DNA from: JAZKDW01 sp040387375
Lineage (GTDB): Bacteria > Pseudomonadota > Gammaproteobacteria > Burkholderiales > Burkholderiaceae_D
Reading direction: 5' to 3'
Assembly (NCBI GenBank): GCA_040387375.1
Contig: JAZKDW010000049.1
Location: 1-64,000, forward strand
Length of the DNA: 64,000 nt
Shown piece by piece: positions 53,619-62,742 of the stretch. The position numbers and the translations under genes were made by a program. The notes under the pieces are model-generated. The model ran no database searches, was not told the origin of the DNA, and saw only the letters and a list, made by a program, of their open reading frames with translations. The stretch's first letter is position 1. Each line of letters begins with the position of its first letter.

Positions 53619-53981
53619 ATGAAAAACAATATCGGACCCAAACGTCTGGTGGTAGGCGCGCATTACGGCATGAAAGACTGGCTGGCGCAACGCGTCACGG
53701 CCATCGTGATGGCGGTGTACACGGTGATCCTGCTGGTCCTGTTCCTGTCGGGGCAGAATTTCAGTTATGAGGGCTGGGCGGGCATGTTTGCGCGCCAGTG
53801 GTTCAAGATCGCCACCTTCATTACCTTCCTCGCCTTGTTCTATCACGTCTGGGTCGGCATGCGCGACATCTGGATGGATTATGTGAAGCCAGTGTCGATC
53901 CGCCTCGCATTGCAAGTTGCCACAGTACTGTGGCTTGTCGGTTGTGCCGGATGGGCGGCGCAGATTCTTTGGAGCGTGTAA
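53619..53981 (+). CDS. sdhD: Succinate dehydrogenase membrane anchor subunit
   Basis: The 120-residue protein has three helices, with RVTAIVMAVYTVILLVLFLSGQNF near the start and FYHVWVGMRDIWMDYVKPV later, where the His and Asp belong to the quinone/heme site. It pairs with SdhC to anchor the catalytic subunits and bind ubiquinone. The ATG immediately follows the sdhC stop. Confidence 0.95.
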   Translation: MKNNIGPKRLVVGAHYGMKDWLAQRVTAIVMAVYTVILLVLFLSGQNFSYEGWAGMFARQWFKIATFITFLALFYHVWVGMRDIWMDYVKPVSIRLALQVATVLWLVGCAGWAAQILWSV

Positions 53982-53983
53982 AC

Positions 53984-55762
53984 GTGTCAGCAATCAAATC
54001 AAAAATTCCTTCACGCCGCTTCGATGCAGTGATCATTGGCGCCGGCGGTTCCGGCATGCGCGCGTCGCTGCAACTGGCCGAAGCCGGCCTGAATGTGGCC
54101 GTATTGTCAAAAGTATTTCCAACCCGTTCGCATACGGTTGCCGCGCAGGGCGGCATCGGCGCTTCGCTCGGCAACATGTCGGAAGACAGCTGGTACTGGC
54201 ACATGTTCGACACCGTCAAGGGTGGCGATTACCTGGGCGACCAGGATGCAATTGAATACATGTGCCGCGAAGCGCCCAAGGTCGTCTACGAGCTCGAGCA
54301 TTTCGGCATGCCGTTCGACCGCAATCCGGACGGCACGATTTACCAGCGTCCGTTCGGCGGCCACACCGCCAACTTCGGCGAGAAGCCGGTGCAGCGCGCC
54401 TGCGCCGCCGCCGACCGTACCGGCCACGCGATGCTGCATACGCTGTACCAGCGCAACGTCCGCGCGAAGACGCATTTCTTCGTCGAGTGGATGGCGATCG
54501 ACATCATCCGCGATGCGGATGGCGATGTGATCGGCGTGGTGGCGCTGGAGATGGAAACCGGCGAGGTCATGATCCTCGAAGCCAAGACAACGATTTTCGC
54601 GACCGGCGGCGCCGGACGCATCTGGGCCGCTTCCACCAATGCCTTCATCAATACCGGCGACGGCATGGGCATGGCGGCACGTGCCGGCCTGCCCCTGGAA
54701 GACATGGAGTTCTGGCAGTTCCATCCGACCGGCGTTGCCGGCGCCGGCGTGCTGATTACCGAGGGTGTGCGCGGTGAGGGCGGTATCCTCATCAACGCCA
54801 ACGGCGAACGTTTCATGGAGCGTTATGCGCCGACGCTGAAGGATCTGGCGCCGCGCGATTTTGTGTCGCGTTCGATGGACCAGGAAATCAAGGAAGGCCG
54901 CGGCTGCGGTCCGAACAAGGACCACGTGCTGCTGGATCTGCGCCATATCGGCGCCGAAACCATCCAGAAGCGCCTGCCGTCGATCCTGGAAATCGGCCAC
55001 AAGTTTGCCAACGTCGACGCCACCAAGGAACCGATTCCGGTGGTCCCGACCATCCATTACCAGATGGGCGGCATTCCAACCAATATCCACGGCCAGGTCG
55101 TCGCGCCCAAGGATGGCGATCCGAATTCGGTCGTCAACGGCCTGTACGCCATCGGCGAATGCGCCTGCGTGTCGGTGCACGGCGCCAACCGACTCGGCAC
55201 CAACTCGCTGCTGGATCTGCTGGTGTTCGGCCGCGCGGCCGGCAACCATGTGGTCGACAGCAACCTCAAGGCCCGCAGCCACAAGCCCTTGCCCGCGGAT
55301 GCGGCCGACTTTGCGCTGGAGCGCCTGGCCCGGCTGGAGAACAGCACCGGGTCCGAGCGTGTGCAGGATGTCGCCAACGATATCCGGGCGGCGATGCAAC
55401 ATTATTGTGGCGTTTTCCGCACCGATGAGTTGCTCAACGCCGGTTACAAGGCGATCATGGAACTCGATGAGCGGCGCAAGAATGTGTCGTTCAAGGACAA
55501 GTCCAAGGTATTCAATACGGCCCGTGTCGAAGCGCTGGAACTCGATAACCTGATCGAAACCGCGAAAGCCACGATTACCTCCGCTGTCGCCCGCAAGGAA
55601 TCGCGCGGCGCCCATGCGCACCGTGACTATGAGCAGCGCGACGACGTCAACTGGATGAAACACACGCTGTGGTTCTCGGAGGGCAATCGCCTTGAATACA
55701 AGCCGGTGAAAACGAAGCCATTGACAGTGGATCCCTTCCCGCCCAAAGCACGCACATTCTAA
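53984..55762 (+). CDS. sdhA: Succinate dehydrogenase flavoprotein subunit
   Basis: Starting at GTG 53984 with GGAG 9 bases upstream, the protein is 592 residues. It has the FAD motif VIIGAGGSGMRASLQLAEAG, then the covalent-FAD His in TRSHTVAAQGGIGASLGN, ATGGAGRIW, the active-site block ITEGVRGEGGILINANGERFMERYAP and GLYAIGECACVSVHGANRLGTNSLLDLLVFGRAAG. It oxidises succinate to fumarate. The frame is open further upstream through sdhD, so the start is decided by the ribosome site and family length. Confidence 0.97.
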   Translation: MSAIKSKIPSRRFDAVIIGAGGSGMRASLQLAEAGLNVAVLSKVFPTRSHTVAAQGGIGASLGNMSEDSWYWHMFDTVKGGDYLGDQDAIEYMCREAPKVVYELEHFGMPFDRNPDGTIYQRPFGGHTANFGEKPVQRACAAADRTGHAMLHTLYQRNVRAKTHFFVEWMAIDIIRDADGDVIGVVALEMETGEVMILEAKTTIFATGGAGRIWAASTNAFINTGDGMGMAARAGLPLEDMEFWQFHPTGVAGAGVLITEGVRGEGGILINANGERFMERYAPTLKDLAPRDFVSRSMDQEIKEGRGCGPNKDHVLLDLRHIGAETIQKRLPSILEIGHKFANVDATKEPIPVVPTIHYQMGGIPTNIHGQVVAPKDGDPNSVVNGLYAIGECACVSVHGANRLGTNSLLDLLVFGRAAGNHVVDSNLKARSHKPLPADAADFALERLARLENSTGSERVQDVANDIRAAMQHYCGVFRTDELLNAGYKAIMELDERRKNVSFKDKSKVFNTARVEALELDNLIETAKATITSAVARKESRGAHAHRDYEQRDDVNWMKHTLWFSEGNRLEYKPVKTKPLTVDPFPPKARTF

Positions 55763-55774
55763 CGAGAACACACT

Positions 55775-56485
55775 ATGGCACGTACTCTGAAATTTCAAAT
55801 CTACCGTTACGATCCGGACAAGGACGTCAAGCCCTATATGCAGGACCTGACGGTGGAACTGCAGGATACCGACAAGATGCTGCTGGATGCGCTGCAACGG
55901 ATCAAGGCCGATGTCGATGATTCGCTGGCGCTGCGCCGCTCATGCCGCGAAGGCGTGTGCGGCTCGGATGCAATGAACATCAATGGCAAGAACGGACTGG
56001 CGTGCACCACCAATCTGAACGAGCTGACCGAACCGATCGTGTTGCGTCCGTTGCCCGGCTTGCCGGTGATCCGCGACCTGATCGTCGACATGACAAACTT
56101 CTTCAAGCAATATCATTCGATCAAGCCGTTCCTGATCAATAATGAAATTCCGCCGGAAAAAGAACGCTTGCAGATGCCGCTCGAACGCGAAGAGCTCGAT
56201 GGCCTGTACGAATGTATCCTGTGCGCGTGCTGCTCGACTTCCTGCCCGTCGTTCTGGTGGAATCCGGACAAGTTCGTCGGTCCTGCCGGCCTGCTGCAAG
56301 CGTACCGCTTCATCGCCGACAGCCGCGACGAGGCAACCGCCGAGCGCCTGGACAACCTGGAAGATCCGTATCGGCTGTTCCGTTGCCATTCGATCATGAA
56401 TTGTGTGGACGTCTGTCCGAAGGGATTGAATCCGAACAAGGCGATCGGCAAGATCAAGGAATTGCTGGTACGCCGCGCGGTATAA
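55775..56485 (+). CDS. sdhB: Succinate dehydrogenase iron-sulfur subunit
   Basis: The 236-residue protein carries three Cys clusters: CREGVCGSDAMNINGKNGLAC for the 2Fe-2S centre, CILCACCSTSCP for 4Fe-4S, and CHSIMNCVDVCPKGL for 3Fe-4S. It relays electrons from SdhA to the quinone site. It lies 12 bp after sdhA in the sdhCDAB operon. Confidence 0.98.
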   Translation: MARTLKFQIYRYDPDKDVKPYMQDLTVELQDTDKMLLDALQRIKADVDDSLALRRSCREGVCGSDAMNINGKNGLACTTNLNELTEPIVLRPLPGLPVIRDLIVDMTNFFKQYHSIKPFLINNEIPPEKERLQMPLEREELDGLYECILCACCSTSCPSFWWNPDKFVGPAGLLQAYRFIADSRDEATAERLDNLEDPYRLFRCHSIMNCVDVCPKGLNPNKAIGKIKELLVRRAV

Positions 56486-56548
56486 ATATTATTGCCGGCA
56501 CGGTATAAGTACTGGGTGAAGGTGAAACCGCCTTCGCCTTATTCCCTG

Positions 56549-56580
56549 CGGCTTCCAAATCGCTTATTCTTCGGAAGCCG
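56549..56580 (+). other. Hairpin between sdhB and sdhE
   Basis: cggcttcc at 56549-56556 and ggaagccg at 56573-56580 form a perfect 8 bp stem with a 16-base loop. It is just ahead of the sdhE ribosome site, with no T-run. It might modulate sdhE/gltA expression. Confidence 0.4.
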
Positions 56581-56606
56581 AATGGAATAAAGGAAAACGA
56601 GAACTC

Positions 56607-56876
56607 ATGTCAATTACACATCAGGCTGATCCCGCAAAGCGCGCGCGCTTGCGCTGGCGTAGCCGCCGCGGTCTGCTTGAGAACGATCTGATATTGACTC
56701 GCTTTCTGGATGCAAACGAAGAAACCCTGACCGATGAAGAAGTCGACGCCTTTTCGCGTTTGATTGAATTGCCGGATAATGAGTTGATGAGTTTGCTGCT
56801 GGCGCAAAAAGAACCGGAAGGTGAGGCCGATTTGCCGCACGTTCATGCGATTCTGACGCGCCTGCGTAGTGCTTGA
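56607..56876 (+). CDS. sdhE: FAD assembly factor SdhE
   Basis: The 89-residue protein has the SdhE/DUF339 signature RWRSRRGLLENDLILTRFLD, containing the conserved RGxxE motif, plus DEEVDAFSRLIELPDNELMSLLL. It promotes covalent flavinylation of SdhA. AAGGAAAAC lies upstream of the ATG. It is 121 bp after sdhB and 106 bp before gltA. Confidence 0.93.
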   Translation: MSITHQADPAKRARLRWRSRRGLLENDLILTRFLDANEETLTDEEVDAFSRLIELPDNELMSLLLAQKEPEGEADLPHVHAILTRLRSA

Positions 56877-56982
56877 TTCGCCTGATTCGCCTGATTCCGC
56901 CGAGTCGGCCGAGTCAAGCCCTTGAAGAGTTTAGTTTCCGCGTTTTTATTTATCGACTCCCTGCTCCATAGAAGGAAGAGCC

Positions 56983-58287
56983 ATGACCAACTCTGATACA
57001 AAAGCCACGCTGTCGTTTTCTGACGGTACTCCCTCGATCGACTTCCCGATTTACAAGGGCACGATCGGACCGGATGTCATCGATATCCGCAAGCTGTATG
57101 GCGCCACTGGCGATTTCACCTACGATCCTGGATTCCTGTCGACTGCTGCATGCAATTCGGCGATTACCTATATCGATGGCGACAAGGGTGAGCTGCTTTA
57201 CCGCGGTTACCCGATCGAGCAGCTGGCAGTCAATTGCGACTTCCTGGAAACCTGCTTCCTGCTGTTGAACGGCGATGTGCCGAACAAGGCTGCGAAAGAC
57301 AAGTTTGTCCAGACCGTCACCAATCACACGATGGTGCACGAGCAGATGCAGTTCTTCTTCCGTGGTTTCCGCCGCGATGCGCATCCGATGTCGGTACTGG
57401 TTGGGACGGTCGGTGCGCTGGCATCCTTCTATCACGACTCGCTTGACATCAATGATCCGCATCATCGGGAAGTGTCGGCGATCCGCCTGATCGCCAAGAT
57501 GCCGACCCTGGTGGCGATGACCTACAAATATTCGATCGGCCAGCCCTTCGTTTATCCGCGCAACGACTTGTCGTACAGCGCGAACTTCATGCGCATGATG
57601 TTCTCCAATCCTTGCGAAGAATACAAGATCAATGACGTGCTGGTGCGCGCGCTGGATCGCATCCTGATCCTGCATGCCGATCACGAGCAGAATGCATCGA
57701 CGTCGACGGTACGGCTGGCCGGCTCCAGCGGCGCCAACCCGTTTGCGTGTATCGCTGCCGGCATCGCCTGTCTGTGGGGCCCGGCGCACGGCGGCGCCAA
57801 CGAAGCGGCGCTCAACATGCTCAAGGAAATCGGATCGGTCGACAAGATTCCTGAATTCGTCAAGCAGGTCAAGGACAAGAATTCCGGCGTCAAGCTGATG
57901 GGATTTGGCCATCGCGTCTACAAGAATTACGATCCGCGCGCCAAGCTGATGCGTGAAACCTGCTATGAAGTGCTGAATGAACTGGGTCTGGAAAACGATC
58001 CGCTGTTCAAGCTGGCGATGGCGCTGGAAAAAGTCGCCCTGGAAGACGAATACTTCGTGTCGCGCAAGCTGTATCCGAACGTCGATTTCTACTCCGGCAT
58101 CGTGCAGTCCGCGCTCGGCATCCCGGTGTCGCTGTTCACCGGCATCTTCGCCATGGCCCGTACGGTGGGCTGGATCGCACAATGGAACGAGATGATTTCC
58201 GATCCTGAACAAAAAATCGGCCGTCCGCGCCAGTTGTACATTGGTTCACCGGCACGCGATGTGCCACCGATGGAAAAACGGGCCTGA
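56983..58287 (+). CDS. gltA: Citrate synthase (type II, hexameric family)
   Basis: The 434-residue enzyme has the citrate synthase catalytic residues: the first His in ILHADHEQNASTSTVRLAGSSGANPF, the second in MGFGHRVYKNYDPRAK, and the Asp/Arg region in LYPNVDFYSGIVQSALGIP and ARTVGWIAQWNEM. It condenses acetyl-CoA and oxaloacetate. The N-terminal domain (residues about 1-60) matches the Gram-negative NADH-sensitive type. GGAAG precedes the ATG. It ends with a strong terminator 24 bp on. Confidence 0.98.
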   Translation: MTNSDTKATLSFSDGTPSIDFPIYKGTIGPDVIDIRKLYGATGDFTYDPGFLSTAACNSAITYIDGDKGELLYRGYPIEQLAVNCDFLETCFLLLNGDVPNKAAKDKFVQTVTNHTMVHEQMQFFFRGFRRDAHPMSVLVGTVGALASFYHDSLDINDPHHREVSAIRLIAKMPTLVAMTYKYSIGQPFVYPRNDLSYSANFMRMMFSNPCEEYKINDVLVRALDRILILHADHEQNASTSTVRLAGSSGANPFACIAAGIACLWGPAHGGANEAALNMLKEIGSVDKIPEFVKQVKDKNSGVKLMGFGHRVYKNYDPRAKLMRETCYEVLNELGLENDPLFKLAMALEKVALEDEYFVSRKLYPNVDFYSGIVQSALGIPVSLFTGIFAMARTVGWIAQWNEMISDPEQKIGRPRQLYIGSPARDVPPMEKRA

Positions 58288-58310
58288 TCAGTCCGAGACG
58301 AAGGTAGTAC

Positions 58311-58342
58311 AAAAAAGCGAGTCCTTGTGACTCGCTTTTTTG
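58311..58342 (+). terminator. Terminator after gltA
   Basis: The stem aaaaaagcgagtc/gactcgctttttt has a five-base loop and ends in a T-run. It separates sdhCDAB-sdhE-gltA from the sucAB-lpd operon and could be bidirectional. Confidence 0.93.
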
Positions 58343-58508
58343 CTTAGTCGGTCAACTCAAATATGATATCCTTTGAGGATTGAACGACATTCAGGTCAAC
58401 GTAGCCCTTCCCCACAACTTGATGTGCAATCCGCTAACCGGTCAGGCCGTGTCGCGGAAGGTTAAATTAACCCGCTAACTTCGCGAAACGCGAGGAAAGG
58501 TGAGCAAG

Positions 58509-61364
58509 ATGATGCAGCAATACCTGTCCAACTCCTATTTGTTTGGAGGCAACGCACCGTACGTGGAAGAATTGTACGAGGCGTACCTGAACAATCCCGG
58601 TTCCGTCCCCGATAACTGGCGCGCGTATTTCGACGCCATGCAGCACATGCCCGCGGTTGATGGTTCCAACAAGCCAGACGTAGCCCATGCACCCGTCGTA
58701 GCGTCGTTCGCCGAACGCGCCAAGCAGGGTCCGATCCGCACTGTCACCGCGTCCGCCGATGCGGAAATGGGCCGCAAGCGCGTCGCCGCGACACAGTTGA
58801 TCGCCGCCTACCGATACCTCGGTTCCCAATGGGCCAACCTCGATCCGCTGCAGCGCCAGGAGCGCCCGAACATTCCCGAACTGGAGCCGAGCTTCTATGG
58901 CTTCACCGATGCCGACATGGACATCGTGTTCAACATCAGCAATACCTATTTCGGTGCTGAAACAGCCACCTTACGCGACCTGATCAACGCACTGCGCGAT
59001 ACCTACTGCCGTTCAGTCGGCAGCGAATTCATGTACATGAGCGATCCGACGCAAAAGCGCTGGATGCAGGAACGCCTCGAATCCTCGCGCTCGGCGCCGA
59101 ATTTCAGTCCTGAAAAGAAAAAGCACATCCTCGACCGCCTGACCGCGGCCGAAGGCCTGGAGCGTTACCTCCATACCAAATACGTAGGCCAGAAGCGCTT
59201 CTCGCTCGAGGGCGGTGAAAGTTTCATCGCTTCGCTCGACGAAACGATCCAGCGTGCCGGCGAAAAAGGCGTGCAGGAAATCGTGATCGGCATGGCCCAT
59301 CGCGGTCGCCTGAACGTGCTGGTCAATACCCTCGGCAAGATGCCGCAGGAACTGTTTGCCGAATTCGAAGGCAAGCATGGCGACGACCTGCCGGCCGGCG
59401 ACGTCAAGTATCACCAGGGCTTTTCTTCCGATATCACGACCCCGGGCGGCCCGGTTCACCTGTCGCTGGCGTTCAATCCGTCGCACCTTGAAATCGTCAA
59501 CCCGGTGGTCGAAGGTTCGGTCAAGGCCCGCATGGAGCGCCGCGGCGACAAGGATGGATCGCAAGTGCTGCCGATCCTGGTGCACGGCGATGCCGCGTTT
59601 GCAGGGCAGGGCGTGGTAATGGAAACGCTTAACCTGGCGCAGACCCGCGGCTATGGCACCGGTGGCACCGTGCATATCGTCATCAACAACCAGATCGGTT
59701 TCACCACCTCCGATCCGCGCGATTCACGCTCGACGCTGTATTGCTCCGACGTCGTCAAGATGATCGAAGCGCCTGTGCTGCACGTCAATGGCGATGATCC
59801 TGAAGCGGTGGTGTTTGCCACCCAGATCGCGCTCGATTACCGCGTGGAATTCAAGAAGGATATCGTGGTCGATATCATCTGCTTCCGCAAGCTCGGCCAC
59901 AACGAGCAGGACACACCGGCGCTGACGCAACCGCTGATGTACAAGAAAATCAGCCAGCATCCGGGCACCCGCAAGCTGTATGCCGACAAACTCGTCGCGC
60001 AAGGCACGATCGCTGCCGACGGCGGCGATGTGATGGTCAAGGCCTATCGCGATGCGATGGATGCGGGCAAGCACACGGTCGATCCGGTCATCTCCAACTT
60101 CAAGAGCAAGTACGCGGTTGACTGGATGCCCTTCCTCAACCGCAAGTGGACCGACGCCGCCGATACCGCCGTGCCTCTGGCTGAACTGAAGCGTCTGGCC
60201 ACCCGCATCACGACTGTTCCCGAACAATTCAAGGTGCATTCGCTGGTGGAAAAAGTGCTGGCCGATCGCGCAGCGATGGGACGCGGCGAACTGAATCTCG
60301 ACTGGGGCATGGGTGAACATCTGGCCTATGCATCGCTGGTCGCTTCCGGCTACGCGGTCCGTCTGACCGGCCAGGACGCCGGCCGCGGTACATTCGTGCA
60401 TCGCCATGCGGTATTGCACGACCAGAATCGCGAACGCTGGGATGCCGGCAGCTACATTCCGCTGCAAAACGTGTCTGAACAGCAGGCGCCGTTTGCCGTG
60501 ATCGACTCGGTATTGTCGGAAGAAGCGGTGCTTGGTTTCGAATACGGTTATTCGACCGCCGAGCCGAACACCCTGACGATCTGGGAAGCGCAGTTCGGCG
60601 ATTTCGCCAATGGCGCGCAGGTCGTGATCGACCAGTTCATCAGCTCCGGCGAAGTCAAGTGGGGCCGCGCCTCCGGCCTGGTCATGATGCTGCCGCACGG
60701 TTATGAAGGCCAGGGCCCGGAACACTCGTCGGCACGTCCGGAGCGTTTTCTGCAACTGTGCGCCGACAACAACATGCAAGTGGTGCAGCCGACCACCGCA
60801 GCGCAGATTTTCCATCTGCTGCGGCGCCAGATGATCCGCCTGTTCCGCAAGCCTCTGGTCATCATGACGCCCAAGTCGCTGCTGCGTAACAAGGATGCCG
60901 GTTCGCCGCTGTCGGAACTGGCCAAGGGCTCGTTCCAGACCGTGATCGGCGAAGTGGACGAGAAGATCGATGTCAGGAAAGTCAAACGTGTGATCGCCTG
61001 CTCGGGCAAGGTCTATTACGACCTGGTCAATGCGCGCAAGGAACGCGGACAGACCGATACCGCCATCATTCGTATCGAACAGCTTTATCCGTTCCCGCAC
61101 AAGGCCTTTGCTGCTGAACTGAAGCGTTTCCCGAACTATACGGAACTGGTGTGGACGCAGGATGAGCCGCAAAACCAGGGACCATGGTTCCAGATCCAGC
61201 ACAACATCTTTGAAAACCTGGACGATGGCCGCAAGCTTGCGTACGCAGGCCGCCCAGCCAGCGCCTCGCCGGCGGTCGGTTACTACGACAAGCACTACGC
61301 GCAGCAGAAGGTGCTGATCGATACGGCATTTTCGAAGCTGAAAGGCTTTGTCCTGACCAAATAA
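58509..61364 (+). CDS. sucA: 2-oxoglutarate dehydrogenase E1 component
   Basis: From the ATG at 58509 the protein is 951 residues; GTG at 58500 in the same frame is an alternative. GAGGAAAGG lies 8 bases before the ATG. It begins MMQQYLSNSYLFGGNAPYVEELYEAYL. It contains the TPP-binding and catalytic motifs GMAHRGRLNVLVN, HGDAAFAGQGVVMETLNLAQTRGY, INNQIGFTT and LRLGHNEQDTP-like ICFRKLGHNEQDTPALTQP. It decarboxylates 2-oxoglutarate and loads the succinyl group onto SucB. The 170 bp leader after the gltA terminator presumably carries its promoter. Confidence 0.97.
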   Translation: MMQQYLSNSYLFGGNAPYVEELYEAYLNNPGSVPDNWRAYFDAMQHMPAVDGSNKPDVAHAPVVASFAERAKQGPIRTVTASADAEMGRKRVAATQLIAAYRYLGSQWANLDPLQRQERPNIPELEPSFYGFTDADMDIVFNISNTYFGAETATLRDLINALRDTYCRSVGSEFMYMSDPTQKRWMQERLESSRSAPNFSPEKKKHILDRLTAAEGLERYLHTKYVGQKRFSLEGGESFIASLDETIQRAGEKGVQEIVIGMAHRGRLNVLVNTLGKMPQELFAEFEGKHGDDLPAGDVKYHQGFSSDITTPGGPVHLSLAFNPSHLEIVNPVVEGSVKARMERRGDKDGSQVLPILVHGDAAFAGQGVVMETLNLAQTRGYGTGGTVHIVINNQIGFTTSDPRDSRSTLYCSDVVKMIEAPVLHVNGDDPEAVVFATQIALDYRVEFKKDIVVDIICFRKLGHNEQDTPALTQPLMYKKISQHPGTRKLYADKLVAQGTIAADGGDVMVKAYRDAMDAGKHTVDPVISNFKSKYAVDWMPFLNRKWTDAADTAVPLAELKRLATRITTVPEQFKVHSLVEKVLADRAAMGRGELNLDWGMGEHLAYASLVASGYAVRLTGQDAGRGTFVHRHAVLHDQNRERWDAGSYIPLQNVSEQQAPFAVIDSVLSEEAVLGFEYGYSTAEPNTLTIWEAQFGDFANGAQVVIDQFISSGEVKWGRASGLVMMLPHGYEGQGPEHSSARPERFLQLCADNNMQVVQPTTAAQIFHLLRRQMIRLFRKPLVIMTPKSLLRNKDAGSPLSELAKGSFQTVIGEVDEKIDVRKVKRVIACSGKVYYDLVNARKERGQTDTAIIRIEQLYPFPHKAFAAELKRFPNYTELVWTQDEPQNQGPWFQIQHNIFENLDDGRKLAYAGRPASASPAVGYYDKHYAQQKVLIDTAFSKLKGFVLTK

Positions 61365-61424
61365 AGACCCTGCGGCGCGCCGGAAGCCGGTGCGCCGTAC
61401 GCACAACCCGAAACGGAGAGTTAC

Positions 61425-62681
61425 ATGGCAATTCTTGAAGTCAAAGTTCCGCAGCTGTCGGAATCAGTCGCGGAAGCGACGCTGTTGCAATGGCATAAAA
61501 AAGTAGGCGAAGCGGTGACCCGCGATGAAAACCTGATCGATATCGAAACCGACAAGGTGGTGCTGGAATTGCCCGCTCCCGATAGCGGTGTGATTACCGA
61601 AATCGTCCGGCCAGATGGCAGCACCGTGGTCGCCGGTGAAGTGATCGCGCGTATCGATACCGAAGCCAAGGCTGGCGCCGTGCCGGCGGCAGCCGCCGCC
61701 GCTCCTGCCGCCGCCGCGGCGCAACCAGTCGCCGCTGCCGCAGCCTCAGCCGCAGCCGGTTCGGCCGGCATTGCGATGCCCGCCGCCGCCAAGATGCTGT
61801 CTGAAAACAATCTCTCGGCAGGCCAGGTTGAAGGCACCGGCAAGGACGGGCGTGTCACCAAGGGCGACGTGATCAGCCTGCTCGACAAGAAACCGGCAGC
61901 CGCGCCTGCTCCAGTCGCCGCGGCGCCAGTTGCAAAAGCGCCCCTGCAGCAAGTGGCAGCGCCGAAAATGGATCTCGGCGAGCGTCCTGAAGAACGTGTG
62001 CCGATGAGCCGCCTGCGCGCCCGCATCGCCGAGCGCCTGCTGCAATCGCAAGCCACCAACGCAATCCTGACGACCTTCAATGAAGTCAACATGCAGCCGG
62101 TCATGGACCTGCGCTCCAAGTACAAGGACAAGTTCGAGAAAGAGCACGGCGTCAAGCTGGGCTTCATGTCCTTCTTCGTCAAGGCCGCGGTCGCCGCGCT
62201 GAAAAAATACCCGGTGATCAATGCCTCGGTGGACGGCAACGACATCGTGTATCACGGTTACTTCGACATCGGCATCGCGGTCGGTTCGCCACGCGGCCTG
62301 GTGGTGCCGATCCTGCGCAACGCCGATCAGATGTCGATCGCGGATATCGAGCGGAAAATCGCCGAATTCGGCAAGAAAGCGCAAGACGGCAAACTGACGC
62401 TCGACGACCTGACCGGCGGCACCTTCTCGATCTCGAATGGCGGCGTCTTCGGTTCGATGCTGTCGACCCCGATCATCAATCCGCCGCAAGCGGCAATCCT
62501 CGGCGTGCATGCCACCAAAGACCGCGCGGTGGTGGAAAACGGCCAGATCGTGATTCGTCCGATGAACTATCTTGCCATGTCCTACGATCACCGCATCATC
62601 GACGGCCGCGAAGCCGTCCTTGGCCTGGTCGCCATGAAGGAAGCGCTGGAAGATCCGGCTCGCCTGTTGCTCGATCTGTAA
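61425..62681 (+). CDS. sucB: 2-oxoglutarate dehydrogenase E2, dihydrolipoamide succinyltransferase
   Basis: The 418-residue protein has one N-terminal lipoyl domain with the lipoylated Lys in DIETDKVVLE (residue 44) and an Ala/Pro-rich linker. A peripheral subunit-binding domain follows (AAAKMLSENNLSAGQVEGTGKDGRVTKGDV). The catalytic domain ends in MSYDHRIIDGREAV with the active-site His and Asp. It transfers the succinyl group to CoA. The gap after sucA is 60 bp. The linker is unusually alanine-rich. Confidence 0.97.
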   Translation: MAILEVKVPQLSESVAEATLLQWHKKVGEAVTRDENLIDIETDKVVLELPAPDSGVITEIVRPDGSTVVAGEVIARIDTEAKAGAVPAAAAAAPAAAAAQPVAAAAASAAAGSAGIAMPAAAKMLSENNLSAGQVEGTGKDGRVTKGDVISLLDKKPAAAPAPVAAAPVAKAPLQQVAAPKMDLGERPEERVPMSRLRARIAERLLQSQATNAILTTFNEVNMQPVMDLRSKYKDKFEKEHGVKLGFMSFFVKAAVAALKKYPVINASVDGNDIVYHGYFDIGIAVGSPRGLVVPILRNADQMSIADIERKIAEFGKKAQDGKLTLDDLTGGTFSISNGGVFGSMLSTPIINPPQAAILGVHATKDRAVVENGQIVIRPMNYLAMSYDHRIIDGREAVLGLVAMKEALEDPARLLLDL

Positions 62682-62742
62682 TATCTGATAGGGTGCGGCC
62701 GGAACACCGGACGCGCCCTGCCGCGCTTTTTAAGGGAAAATA

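Noticed and set aside
54107..55897. 596-codon minus-strand frame across sdhA
   Set aside because: Antisense shadow of the flavoprotein gene, produced by high GC at third codon positions.
56950..58212. 420-codon minus-strand frame across gltA
   Set aside because: Antisense shadow of citrate synthase.
59724..61406. 560-codon minus-strand frame across sucA
   Set aside because: Antisense shadow; no domain, and the sense strand is clearly coding.
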